64,000 bases of DNA from Theobroma cacao (taxonomy: Eukaryota; Streptophyta; Magnoliopsida; Malvales; Malvaceae), in contig NC_030854.1 in assembly GCF_000208745.1 (NCBI RefSeq), positions 15,624,196 to 15,688,195 of the forward strand. The letters are read 5' to 3'. Below, one piece after another: positions 10,131-20,796 of the stretch. Under the pieces are notes generated by a model. It did no database searches, was not told the origin of the DNA, and saw only the letters and a list, made by a program, of their open reading frames with translations. A program made the translations under genes and the position numbers. Numbering within the stretch: the first letter of the stretch is position 1; each line of letters opens with the position of its first letter.

Positions 10131-11477
10131 ATGTTTACTAAAGGCACAAATGGAGTGTTGAGGTATGGAACCAGACTTTATGTGCTTGATAGTGATGGGT
10201 TAAGGAGAAAGTTATTAGAGGAGGTGCGCATGGCAGCCTATGTGGTACATCCAGGAGCTACAAAGATGTATCAAGATTTGAAAGAGGTATATTGGTGGGA
10301 AGGACTCAAGAAAGATGTAGCTGAGTTCGTCTCCAAGTGCCTGGTTTGTCAGCAAGCTAAGGTCGAGCATCAAAGGCCCACGGGACTATTACAGCCATTA
10401 CCAGTGCCCAAGTGGAAGTGAGAGCATATTGCCATAGATTTTGTAACGGGTTTGCCTCGAACTAGTGGGGGTTACGACTCGATTTGGATTATAGTAGACC
10501 AGTTAACGAAGTCAGCCCATTTTTTTTCGATTAAGACTACTTACGGAGCTACCCAGTACGCTCGAGTTTATATGGATGAGATAGTACGACTACATGGTAT
10601 TCCCATTTGTATAGTATCGGACAGAGGAGCTCAATTCACCAGTAGGTTTTAGGGAAAGTTGCAGGAAGCGTTAGGTACTAAGTTGGACTTCAGCACAGCT
10701 TTCCACCCTTAGAATGATGGACAGTCTGAACGGACGATACAAACATTGGAAGATATGTTGAGGGCTTGTGTGATAGACCTTGGGGTGAGGTGGGATCAAT
10801 ATCTACCCTCAGTGGAGTTTGCCTACAATAATAGTTTCAAAACTAGCATCCAAATGGCACCATTTAAGGCATTATATGGACAGAGACGTAGGTCACCTAT
10901 TGGATGGCTAGAGGTGGGAGAAAGGAAACTTTTGGGGCTTGAGTTGGTGCATGACGCCACTGAGAAGATACATATAATTCGACAGAGGATGTTGTCAGAA
11001 CAAAGTAGACAGAAGTCATATGCTGATAATAGACGGAGAGACTTGGAGTTTCAGGTGGGGGATCATGTATTTTTGAAGCTCTCACCAATGAAAGGAGTAA
11101 TGAGGTTTAGCAAGAAAGGAAAGTTGAGCCCTCGATATATAGGACCCTTTGAGATCTTAGAAAGGGTTGGAGCAGTGGCTTATCGTTTGGCATTACCACC
11201 AAAACTCTCAAATATTCACCTTGTATTTCATGTGTCAATGCTTAGAAAATATAATCTGGATCCTTCACATGTAATATAATATGAAACCATTCAATTGCAA
11301 GATGATTTGACTTATGAGGAGCAACCGGTAGCTATTCTCGATCGGCAAGTCAAAAAGCTCCGTTCAAAGGAAGTAGCATCAGTGAAAGTGTTGTGGCGAA
11401 ACCACACTAGTGAAGAGGTAAGGTGGGAAGCCGAGGAGGAAATACGAACAAAGTATCCCCATCTCTTTGATACTTAA
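10131..11477 (+). pseudogene. Integrase with chromodomain-like tail, C element (broken)
   Basis: Integrase inserts the DNA copy. The whole domain is in one frame with four stops (10419 TGA, 10650 TAG, 10710 TAG, 11277 TAA). The HHCC zinc region is VVHPGATKMYQDL...KCLVCQQAK (about 10240-10365). The catalytic triad is Asp 10437-10439, Asp 10620-10622 and Glu 10728-10730; the 35 residues between the last two match the family rule. The C-terminal GPFEILERVGAVAYRL block (about 11140-11190) is followed by a tail, VKVLWRNHTSEEVRWE (about 11383-11430), that resembles the degenerate chromodomain of Tekay-type chromoviruses and ends at the TAA 11475-11477. A chromodomain would direct insertion to heterochromatin, which fits the nesting here. 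Confidence 0.88.
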
Positions 11478-11525
11478 AGGTACGTTACCTTATAGTGAAT
11501 TTAAATTCGGGGATCGAATTTCTTT

Positions 11526-11538
11526 AAGTAGGGGAGAA
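11526..11538 (+). other. Polypurine tract of the C element
   Basis: AAGTAGGGGAGAA lies directly against the 3' LTR (TATAAGACC at 11539). It is the expected plus-strand primer site, interrupted by one T. Confidence 0.8.
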
Positions 11539-12182
11539 TATAAGACCTCAACCTTTATAGGCTCGTAACTAGGTATAGACACAATAACACGGGTCAAGGG
11601 TAGTTTCATCATTTTCTCTAATAAGCTCCCATAAGAAATTTTTATGATATTTTAAGGTCTAAATAGGCATAAGATCGCATAAATGATGTGTAATGATGAA
11701 AACACGAAGAAAACTATAAATGACGATAATTTTCATAACAGGGGTAAAATGGTCATTTTTCACCTATGGTTAGAATTTTAAGTTTTCATGATCCTGAGTA
11801 TGTCTAGACCATTATGGGCCTTGTCCTAGTGTCAAAAGAGCAAAAATATTGCATAAAAGATTGGAAGAGAATAAGGTAAAAATGTGGAGGGGCATTTTGG
11901 TAAATTAAGTGGAACGAATAAGATTGGCTATAAATATCTTTCTTCCAGCAACTTCTTCTCCCATTTTTCCGGCAGCTTCTTCTTCTTCCTCCTTCTTCTC
12001 TTTCATGTTGCTTCCAACCTCCTTGGAAGCTTGATATGGAGCTTTCATAATTTTCTCTCTCTAGCTTTAGTTTTCATACCTTTGAGCCCTTTTGACTAGA
12101 ACCTTGTATTCTTTCACTCTCTAACTTCAAAACCCTTGATAAATCTTATTTCCATAATTTCTTTCACTAGCTGAGAGTTTTA

Positions 12183-12208
12183 GAGAGAGAGAGAGAGAGA
12201 GAGAGAGA
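12183..12208 (+). repeat. (GA)n microsatellite in the LTR leader
   Basis: About 13 GA units in the 3' LTR against about 6 in the 5' LTR (4545-4558). Shorter GA-rich stretches sit at the same place in the C' LTR (3817-3832) and the C LTR near 60728-60742, so the tract is an old LTR component whose length varies. Confidence 0.9.
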
Positions 12209-12266
12209 ATTACACCATTTATGTGGAAGCTATTGGAAGAGAATTCAACTACAAAGGAACCCTAGG

Positions 12267-12483
12267 GTGAGTGATGAACCAAGCTTGATTTTTAGCAGTG
12301 GACAATGGCTTGTCATTTAGATTATGAGCTGTTTTATTGTTGAGGATGTTCATTCATTTTATAGTGATTTAGATAGTGAACATAGATAGCCATTTAAAAT
12401 GGCAATTGAAAGCTAGCTAAGAGATAGCTTTTAGGGTTTATAGTATGTGAATTAACATAATGGTGATGTTAATGTGATGGTAG
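12267..12483 (+). other. Putative leader intron in the 3' LTR (217 bp)
   Basis: Same length and same splice-like borders (CCTAGG/GTGAGTG...GATGGTAG/GTTTC) as the copy in the 5' LTR at 4617-4833. In a 3' LTR it would lie beyond the usual polyadenylation region and would matter only if that LTR started transcription. Confidence 0.55.
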
Positions 12484-13143
12484 GTTTCAAGGAAGCCCTA
12501 TCATCCCATTTGGATAATTAGGGGAATTGGAGTCATCTAAAGGCTCAACAATATACCGGTGAGTGGACTGCCTATCAAAACTATTTTGAGAATGTGACTG
12601 TTTTGTACAAAGTGTTTGAATGATTTTATACAACTTTTCTTAAAAATGAGTGCCTTAGGAACAAGCTCTTGAGATATGGTTTATGATATGATATGTGGCT
12701 ATTATGGATTCTTATACTACTACATTGTGTTGATATATATGTATGTAGGAATATATTTTTGAGTAATTATATTCACTCAGTTATGTGCAAGTAGGGAGTG
12801 GGCATAGGCCGATGATGACACGGTTATGTGTGTGTAGGGAGTGCGCATAACTCTGTGATGACCCAGCCATGTGTGAGTAGGGAGTGTGCATGAGTTGGTG
12901 ATGATGAGACGATGTGCATGATGATGATGGGATGGTGTGCATGATGATGATGAGTATATGTATATATATACATACGTAATTATGTGTCTTATAGGAAATT
13001 TATGAGTAACTATATATGAGTGTAATGTATGTGAAATTTGGTATGTTAAACTTTGAGAAAATTGTAATGCGTTTCATGTTGGTTTGGACATTTCAGCAGG
13101 GTGGTTTTTCTTTGGGAAGAAGGGTAATTTTTCATTGGTGCCC

Positions 13144-13340
13144 TGTTTCTCGCTGAAGCAAGAATCATTTTCGCTGCAGCAAGAAACTCTTGGGTTTAGA
13201 AAGGTAGACTGGTCAAAAACTCACTATAACGAGAATGCATTTTCGTTATAGTGAGAATGACACTGTAGCTTCTCGTTGCAGCGAGAAACTTTCTTTTTCT
13301 GGGTCATAATTTCGCTGCAACAAGATTGAATCTGCTATAG
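13144..13340 (+). repeat. Palindromic repeat cluster in the 3' LTR
   Basis: At least six back-to-back versions of TTCTCGCTGCAGCGAGAA, such as TTTTCGCTGCAGCAAGAAA (13168-13186), CACTATAACGAGAATG and CGTTATAGTGAGAATG (13222-13259), and TTCTCGTTGCAGCGAGAAA (13273-13291). The variant with TATA in place of TGCA keeps its two-fold symmetry. Further copies lie at 13530-13565. Confidence 0.78.
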
Positions 13341-14481
13341 CAAAAAACTTTCTGTTTTGTCTCCTATCTTGTCCAATTACTGCCCTATTATTCACTTTTT
13401 TGCTACCATATCTGAGCATGGACTTCCAACATTAAGGACTAAATGAGTTAAGTTTAAAATGAAGAGGTTTAGTGAGAAACCCTCGGCCAGTTGAGAAACC
13501 CTCGTTCAGCTAATAACTTAATCCCAACGTCGCTGCAGTGAGAATGAATTTTTGCTGCAGTGAAGATTCATTGTCGTATTTGACTTGCTTGCGTATCGTT
13601 GAAACTTTCATTCTTCAAATGGTTTGTTATGTATGGGTTCATGATTTTCAAATGATTAATCAATTAAGGGCTTGATGAAGGGTTTTTAATATGAATGGAA
13701 CTAAATTGCATTGTTTTGAAACAAGTGCATCATGATTTTAAATTCTCCCTTGTTGTTGCTTGTTCCCTTCCTTGTTCACTCATTGGGTTTATACTCACCG
13801 TTTTCAATTGCATGTTTTTAGATCACAAGGCAGCCGGTAACTAGGACAAGGTGTTCTCGTAGACTTGTATCCATCTTTTGGTAGGTGTCTCGGCATTCAG
13901 TAGCTGTACATTCGTCCGAGTCTCTCCGCTGGAAATCGAGTCTTCTTTTTGAGATTGTATAGACAAACTTGGTGTAAATTATTAAGATACATGTTGTAGG
14001 CAATGTACACTTGATTGGTATGCTAGTATCAGTTGGCATTGTTTAATATTACTTTGATCCTAAGTTATGAAATGTGACTTAGTAGTTTATGATGGAATGA
14101 TGAACATGTCAGATTAATAGGTTTGCTTGGGCTTAGTGGACTACGTCCATTAGGCCCATGCACTGGTCATGGCTCGGGAATTTGGGTCGTGACAAAGCCC
14201 CATCGCCCCATTTGGACCATTAGAGGAAGTTGGAGTTGGGTAAAGATTTAACAAATAGCAATGAGTGAACTTGCACTAGAATGCTTTGGGAAGATGCATA
14301 TACGTTTGAACGAATCACTTGAATTGTTTAAATTGTCTTTTCTTCAAAATGCATATGGGAACAAGCCTTTGACAAAACGTTTTTGCGTTATGAAATGTGA
14401 TTGCAATGAATTTGCAAAATCCCTTTATATGTTGATATATATATGTATTGTACATTGGTAGATAGTATTGTGTAATGAATA

Positions 14482-14690
14482 TAATCGTGCGTGTGCGCGA
14501 TGTGGGGGATGCACATGCCGGTGATGACAGGGTGTGGGAGTGTAGAGGATGACATTGTTGTGAGCGATGTGGGGGTTGCACATAATGGCATTAGTTGTGC
14601 GTGATGTGGGGGTGCACACGATGACTCCAACTATGTGCACGATGTGGGGGTTGCAGATGAGTTGGGTGAGGCGACAGTGATATGCATGAT
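14482..14690 (+). repeat. LTR minisatellite of the C' copy
   Basis: Tandem units of about 36-45 bp with the core GTGCGCGATGTGGGGGTTGCACAT separated by GATGAC-type spacers, about five copies. They sit at the same LTR position as the 43-bp array of the C element and are its diverged relative. Confidence 0.7.
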
Positions 14691-14845
14691 GATGTATGTA
14701 TATATATATATATGTTATAAAAAGTTTATGAAAATATTCATGATTGGGTTGTATGTTGGCATTATTAATTTCTCCCAAATTGCTTTTCATCTCAGCAAGA
14801 AAATGGCATTTGATGTAACAAGACCCCTTTAACTAAATTGCTTTG

Positions 14846-15190
14846 TTTCTCACTACAGTGAGATTCATTTTTGTTGTAGCAAGAAACTCTCGGGTAGGCA
14901 ACCTTAATCTATGCTCTGAATTTCGCTGCTTCGAAAATGGATTCTCTCTGCAGCGAGAAACTCTTAGGTGGTTCTAAAATTCTAGTGTAGTGTTTTCGCT
15001 TTGACAAAGATTTTGACCACCTCTCAATCAGAACTGGGCAAAATGGTAAACATCAAAGTTGTAGCCTAGCCTCTTAGCTTTCTAATAACCTAAAAATAAT
15101 GTCAATTGGACTACTGTAGTGGGAGATATTCTTGGAAAACCAAAATATATGCAAACCAAGAATGCCTTTTCGCTACGGCGAGAAAACCCT
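14846..15190 (+). repeat. Palindromic units in the C' LTR
   Basis: Diverged copies of the TTCTCGCTGCAGCGAGAA unit, for example TTTCTCACTACAGTGAGATT (about 14848-14867), TCTCTGCAGCGAGAAACTC (about 14944-14962) and TTTTCGCTACGGCGAGAAA (15168-15186). In several copies both arms changed together (CACTACAGTG), so symmetry is retained. Confidence 0.7.
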
Positions 15191-15979
15191 CTGTTTGTTG
15201 TCTTGCTTGGTCATTGCTGAAATTTTACCTTTATTCAACTTCGTGGTTTATCATGGATCTTAAAACATTAAGAGATTAAACATTCAAATTTTGAAATAAG
15301 GCGTTTTAACCAAAAATTAGACTAAATTGCATGGTTTTATCGTAAGTGCATTATGTTTTCTAAAACATTCCTTATCGTTGCTTGTTCCCTTCCTATGTTC
15401 ACTCACTGGGTTTATACTCACTTTTTTAAATTGCATGTTTTCAGATTCGTAGGTAGTTGGAACCTATATTGAGGCGTCCACTTGAAATTCACCCTTGGTA
15501 GTTATCATGGCATTCAATAGCCATATCCTTACCCAATTTACTAGCTAGAAGTCAAAAGTATTTTGCTTGTGTATGCACATACGCAATGTAAACCACTATG
15601 ATATATCTTATAAACCGTATATGTTTATTTAATTTAATGTTGCCACTATGACTTGGCTACAATTGACATTTTTGTGTTGATATAAATGCAAGTGTTTAAT
15701 TGTCATAGTACATTATTAAAGTACTTATGATCAAGAATTATGGTATGTGCTTTAGAAATATTGGTTAGAACAATAAATAGGTTTCATAAGAAAGGCTTGC
15801 TTGGGCTTAGTGGGTCATGCTCATTAGGCCCATGCACCGGTCATGGCCCAAAAATTAGGCTGTGACAATAACTGATCGAAGGGTGGTTTCAATTTTGTAT
15901 GTTTATATTCTACTTCGTTATATGAATGTGATTTCCTCTCTAGGCATGCCCAAAACCCTTCATATACTGCTCTAAAAGG

Positions 15980-16417
15980 GAACAAGATTTAGTAGTTTCC
16001 ATACCCTTAAGAGAGGTGTTTGTGGCAAGGTATATGTATAGAGCTTGCTTGGTTCGAGTTCAGGTGAAGGACACCCATGCCAATTTAGTATTGATGGATA
16101 TATTGGAGTTTGATGTGATTCTTAGGATGGATTTGTTATCTCTTGACTATGCTAGTTTGGATTGTCACCATAAGAGAGTTAGGTTCGACTATCCTATAAA
16201 GTCATCCTTCTATATACAGGGAGACTGTAACATGGCCTTAACTAACATGATATCGGCTATGATTGTTAATAACTTGATGAGACATGGATGCCGAGGATTT
16301 TTGGCCATGGTGTTAGACATTGAAACAGAGGTAGTTAGTGTGGTAAATGTGCCTATTATAAGCAAGTTCACAAATGTATTTATAAAGAAGCTACTCGGAT
16401 TACCTCAACATCAGTAA
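15980..16417 (+). pseudogene. Protease remnant of the B element
   Basis: Open from 16016 to 16417. The readable part is the back half of the protease: SIPLREVFVARY, then LEFDVILRMDLLSLDYASLDC, the counterpart of DFDVILGMDWLS in the C element (G and W of GMDW are replaced). The active-site D-x-G block should lie upstream and is not recognisable. The region continues into the protease-RT linker (VPIISKFTNVFIKKLLGLP) before the frame breaks at 16415. Confidence 0.72.
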
Positions 16418-16469
16418 ACAGAATTTCTCATAGACTAGGTGCAAAACATTAGTCTGATTTCTAGACCAC

Positions 16470-16801
16470 CATGCTGGACTGGTCAAGCTCAAGGATCTCA
16501 AGGATTAGTTAGAGGATTTATTGGATAAGGGCTTCATTTGCCCTGGTGTCTCACCATGGGGTGCACTGATTTTGTTTGTGAGGAAGAAGAATGGATCGGT
16601 GAGACTTTGTATCAATTATAGGCAGTTGAATAAAATGTCCATAAAAAGCAAGTATCCTCTCCCACATATAGATGATATGTTTGATCAATTGTAAAGGGCC
16701 AAATATTTCTCTAAAATTGACCTACGATCAAGTTACCATCAATTAAGGATTAAAGATAAGGACATACGCAATATTGCTTTCTACAAAAGGTATGGTCATT
16801 A
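16470..16801 (+). pseudogene. RT remnant of the B element, part 1
   Basis: Readable RT blocks: [15 protein letters not shown] (from about 16521), [33 protein letters not shown] followed by a TAA (about 16693), [15 protein letters not shown], and then RYGH at 16788-16799. The gene is cut here by an A solo LTR and resumes at 19627 with YEF. Confidence 0.8.
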
Positions 16802-19626
16802 TGTAAAACCCAACCCTATAAACACATGTCATGACATACATGCACTGAGTAGCATGTTATTACGCTAGAAAAGTCCTAAAAATAGACGAAACCCGGTATT
16901 GTACCTAACGGTACACTTGAGTTGATTTAACCTCAAACTAGTTCAAATAGGAATCGTAGGATGAAATTTAATATTTTACAGTCCAGGAATGACTAAAAAT
17001 GATTGTTCAGAGTTCGAGGGTTCATTTGGGGAAAAATTAGAAATTTTGATGTTCAGGGGCAAAATCGTCATTTTGCCACCTAAGATAATAATTTGATCAT
17101 GGAGTGAAATTTTTGACCAAGATTAACTATTTGGAGTATAATTTAATGACAGGAAATGAAAATTTTCAATTCCAACAATTTTTAAAACATAGGGGCAAAA
17201 CGATAATTTTGTCACATTGGGGTAAAAATCGTAATTTTTACCACCCAAAACTTATCAGAATCATAGGATTTATTTATTTTTGGTATGAATAATTATGGTA
17301 CTTTAAGTGGTGAAAAATTGAAGTTTAAAGGACGAAATTTTAAAAATGGGCCAATGGGAAAGTGACACGTGGCACTTTTTAATGTTTAATATTATTTTAT
17401 TGAAAAGTCAGCCCATTTAAACCCCATATTAAGTGATGGCCGGCCATAAGGAGAGAACAAGAGAGAAAATAGAGAGGAAAGGAAGAAAAGAGAAAAACCA
17501 AAGGAAAACTAGAAAATTCAAAGGAGAAATCGCGTTTTTCGACCGTTTACGCGTCTAACGGTAAGATTTTTCGATTTTAGCTTGATTTCTACCTTTCTTA
17601 TGCCTTTGTTTCCATTTAGCATGCTTGAGGAGAGAGATCAAAAAGTGATATCAAGGGCTGGACGAAATTCAAGGGGGAGGAATTTGAAATTTTTATGTTT
17701 TGATTTTTAGTTAAATTGATAGTTTTAGTTAGTTAAATGTGTATAGAAATCAAATTGGGCAAGAAAGCATGAAATTTTCACAATACCCACCCTTGGCTGA
17801 ATGTGCAATGATGTACAATGATGATGAACTGATTTTTATTCTAAGAGAAATGAAGAGAAAATGATGAAAAATGGTTAAATGTGATAGAAAAACAAAGTGG
17901 AAGATTTACCGAATTAATGTCCCATTTTTGGCCGAATTTTTCAAGGAGGAAAGTGAGCTGATTTTGGTGATTTTACTGAGTTATTGGCTGATATTTAATG
18001 GTTAGAAATGTTGGAGAGAAAATGGGACAATTTAGAGTTAAAATGGAGCGCATTAGCAATTTATCGGGTAAAGTGCCAAAAATAGGTTAATACCTCGTTT
18101 AAGTCGTTTTAGGCTATTGCATTTCATACCATGCATTAGTATATGATTTAAGTCAATTATATAGTGATTTAGCATCAATGTGGTGAATTGGGTAAATTTT
18201 GCAATGTGTTTAGGAGGAGAGCCTTCTAGTAAAGGCAAGGAAGTCGTACCCAACGAATAGTGATCGGGGCACCTAAAAAGCAATTAGGTTGTACAAACGG
18301 TGAGTAAACCTATTATTATTTTAAATTATCTAGAGTTTATTTTTAAATGCTCTTCATGGATTTTATGAAATGAAAATGAGATTAAAATGAGATTTTTGAT
18401 ATTTTAGAAATAAATGTGACAAATAAAAATGTATTGTGTTGATTATGAAATTGAGTAATTAAAGCATGCCAATTATTTTGAAATATATATTTTCCTATGA
18501 ATGGCTTATGATATATGAGTATATGTAGCTATATGTTATAATTGCATTGAGAATTTATGTAAGCGGTCTTTTACTATGCAAGCTGGGTAAATAAATAAAA
18601 GCCACGTTATACTGTCGAAATTTTATTAAAGTTGGTGGGTTTAGTCACTGCAGTGACAGGTTTCTGTGGACTGCCTATTAGAGGAGCACGGTAAACCCGG
18701 TTATATAGTTACTCCGGTAGTAGAGGCGAGGAGGGTAACTCTCGGGGTAGTGTTAGAGTTCACTTCACGTCGAACCCCCACGTGAATGTGTAACTCGGCC
18801 AACGCCAAGAAACCGCTTGTTTTAAAAATAAAAATGTGTTTCACATGTAAATATCTTAACAACCTTGGCTGACTCGGTTAGATGCCTTGGCCAAGGTATC
18901 CTCGAGGATTAGTTTTGGCTTGAGCCTTATTTTTAATAAAAGTCAGAAGCCTTAACAATTGTTTTAGTAAATTACAATTATTTTATGGTTTAAGAAATAA
19001 ATTGAAAACCTTATCAAAATGGTTTGTAATTTGTTGTTTAAACTTACCTCCATTTTACTCGCCTTTAGATATTTATGATAATGTCTGTTTACTCAATGGG
19101 ATTGTAAAATCTCACCCACCTCATTTCCAAATATTTCAGGCCTGTGGTAGCTTGTAGATACCGATTTTGTCGAGGATTCCAGTGGACCCCTCTATCTCAC
19201 AGACAGTAGGTTACTATCACTAACACTTGGTGTATTTAGGGGCCACTTGTCATTGTAATTATTATTGTACATTATAACTTTGTAAATTATTGTATGTATG
19301 AATTTATTTTACTTCCACATTACAAAAGAGTTTTACACGTGTTTCTATAAATATTGTTTTACATAAAAATGCTATATTTTAATCAATATTTTGAATAGTA
19401 ATATTTATCTATAAATCCTTTTAAAATAATTTTGTCTTTTGATTTACTTGAGCCGAAAACGACTGATAATTGTTTAAAACGGAATGTTTAAAAATGATTG
19501 CTCACAGAAAAGGCAAGAAACTGATATGTAAGCCTTGCGAGGTTCCGATTGGCATTCCGGGCAATGAGTGTCAATCGGGACGTCGCGACGGTTGTCATGG
19601 GCCCAGGGAGGTTTCAGGTCGTGACA
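16802..19626 (+). mobile_element. Family A solo LTR inside the B element's RT
   Basis: 2,825 bp from TGTAAAACCC to CAGGTCGTGACA, flanked by CATTA (16797-16801) and TATTA (19627-19631), a TSD with one change. No internal region is present. Removing the insert plus one TSD copy restores the RT order RYGH-YEF. It carries the A-type leader intron at 17561-18213 (AACG/GTAAGA...TTTAG/GAGG). A short open frame at 19549 lies in the LTR end and recurs in other A copies; it is LTR sequence, not a gene. Confidence 0.93.
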
Positions 19627-20522
19627 TATTATGAGTTTTTGGCTATCTTTTTTGGATTGACTAATGCCCTTACAACTTTTATGGATAAGATAATCAGCGT
19701 GTTTAGACCATACTTGGATCAGTTTGTGGTTATGTTCATTGATGATATATTGGTCTATTTGAGGAGTTGAAAGCAACATGAGCAGCACTTGAGGATTGTG
19801 CTTTAGACTTTGAGAGAGCATTACCTATATGGTGAGACTTGTGAGATATATATGGACCATAAGAGTCTCAAGTACATTTTTAAGCGAAGAGATCTCATCC
19901 TCAAGCAATGTCGATGGATCTAGTTGATTAAGGATTATGATTGCATGATATTGTACCATCCCAACAAAGCCAATGTGGTGGCGAATGCTTTAAGTCAAAA
20001 GTCTATAAGGAGTTTAGCCTACATCTTAATTGATAAGAGATCATTCTATTTGATGTACAATGTATGCATGAGTTGAGCGATATGGGCATTCGATTTGAGG
20101 TTGATGATTTGGAGGCAATATTAGCCCATTTTAGAGTGAGATCGATGTTGATGGAGAGCATTAGCGAAGCCCAAGATAAGAAAGATTTTGTGATAAAGGC
20201 TTTAAAGGATTCTCAAGTGAGGAAAGGGCAGATGTTCACTAGAGGCGCTAACAGATTACCTACATATGGATCTAGAGTATATGTGGTAGATATTGATGAT
20301 TTGAGATGAGAGATCTTAGAGGAGGTCCATGTGGTAGCTTATGTTGTTCATCCAGGCACTAATCAAGATGTACCATGACTTGAACGTGATGTACTAGTGG
20401 GAAGGTCTTCAGAGGGATGTGTCCAAATTTGTGGCCAGGTGTTTAGTGTGCCAACAAGTAAAGGCAAAGCATCAGAATCTTATTGCGTTATTACAGCCAT
20501 TGCTTATTTCTGAATGGAAGGA
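19627..20522 (+). pseudogene. RT end, RNase H and integrase N-terminus of the B element
   Basis: RT resumes with YEF and continues to [10 protein letters not shown] (catalytic aspartates near 19740) and the 'LRIVL-TLRE' block. At about 19816 it jumps straight to [21 protein letters not shown], so the RT end, the tether and the first part of RNase H are deleted. RNase H then runs to LYHPNKANVVANALS (last Asp replaced by Asn). The pre-integrase linker (20064-20309) and the zinc region (VVHPGTN...CLVCQQ) follow with frameshifts. Integrase is cut at 20522, just after SEWK, by the B solo LTR. Confidence 0.82.
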
Positions 20523-20796
20523 TGTGAAACCCCACCTTTATGTAGGATTTCTAAATTAAAAAATCCTTCAATGAGCAAGTTAAATTTGTGTTTTGGAACA
20601 CTTGAAATTTTGTTTTAAACTTAGGGACTTTCATGTTTTAATGTTTTGAGATGATTTTGTATTTTGAACATTCAAAACCATGTTTTAATCTTGGAAAAAA
20701 ATTCATGTTTTGATGTATTAAGATGATTTGATAAGTTTGGCGTTAAAAAGATTCAAATTGGACATGTTTCTAAGGTTTATTTTTCATTGCTGAAGC

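Larger units (their letters stand above)
3904..14194 (+). mobile_element. Complete family C Ty3/gypsy retrotransposon (Tekay/Del-like chromovirus)
   Basis: A 10,291-bp element with both LTRs (3904-6395, 11539-14194), a primer-binding site, gag, protease, RT, RNase H, integrase with a chromodomain-like tail, and a polypurine tract. The TSD is AAGCT (3899-3903) against AAGCC (14195-14199). The two LTRs are very similar apart from indels in repeats, suggesting a fairly recent insertion. The coding region has many in-frame stops and at least four frameshifts, so this copy cannot encode its own proteins. The clade is inferred from gene order (integrase after RT/RNase H), the D-P-G protease motif and the C-terminal chromodomain-like segment; Tekay/Del fits best, but no tree was built. 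Confidence 0.95.
11539..14194 (+). repeat. 3' LTR of the complete C element
   Basis: 2,656 bp, starting TATAAGACC (5' LTR TGTGAGACC; two changes) and ending GGGTCGTGACA. It has the same layout as the 5' LTR: TATA box 11929-11936, (GA)n 12183-12208, putative intron 12267-12483, minisatellite 12772-12960 and palindromic units 13144-13340 and 13530-13565. It keeps about 120 bp of palindromic repeats (about 13150-13280) that the 5' LTR lacks. Confidence 0.93.
3379..15867 (+). mobile_element. Family C' solo LTR, interrupted by the complete C element
   Basis: The outer LTR runs TGTGACACC (3379) to GGCTGTGACA (15867). It is framed by the near-identical 5-mers ATAAA (3374-3378) and ATAAC (15868-15872), so it inserted as one unit. 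The complete C element 3904-14194 sits inside it, framed by AAGCT/AAGCC. Removing the insert leaves an LTR of about 2.2 kb with no internal region, hence a solo LTR. It has a TATA box (3566-3573), a GA-rich stretch (3817-3832), a minisatellite (14482-14690), palindromic units (14846-15190) and a C-type end. Unlike every other C or C' copy checked, it lacks the leader intron: its exon-like sequence reads CCTAG/GTTATAATGAAGCC across 3889-3890. Confidence 0.85.

Noticed and set aside
15868..16440. A separate, shorter gypsy element starting here
   Set aside because: Protease, RT, RNase H and integrase pieces follow one another in order and strand across all inserts to a polypurine tract at 34807, so one truncated element explains them.
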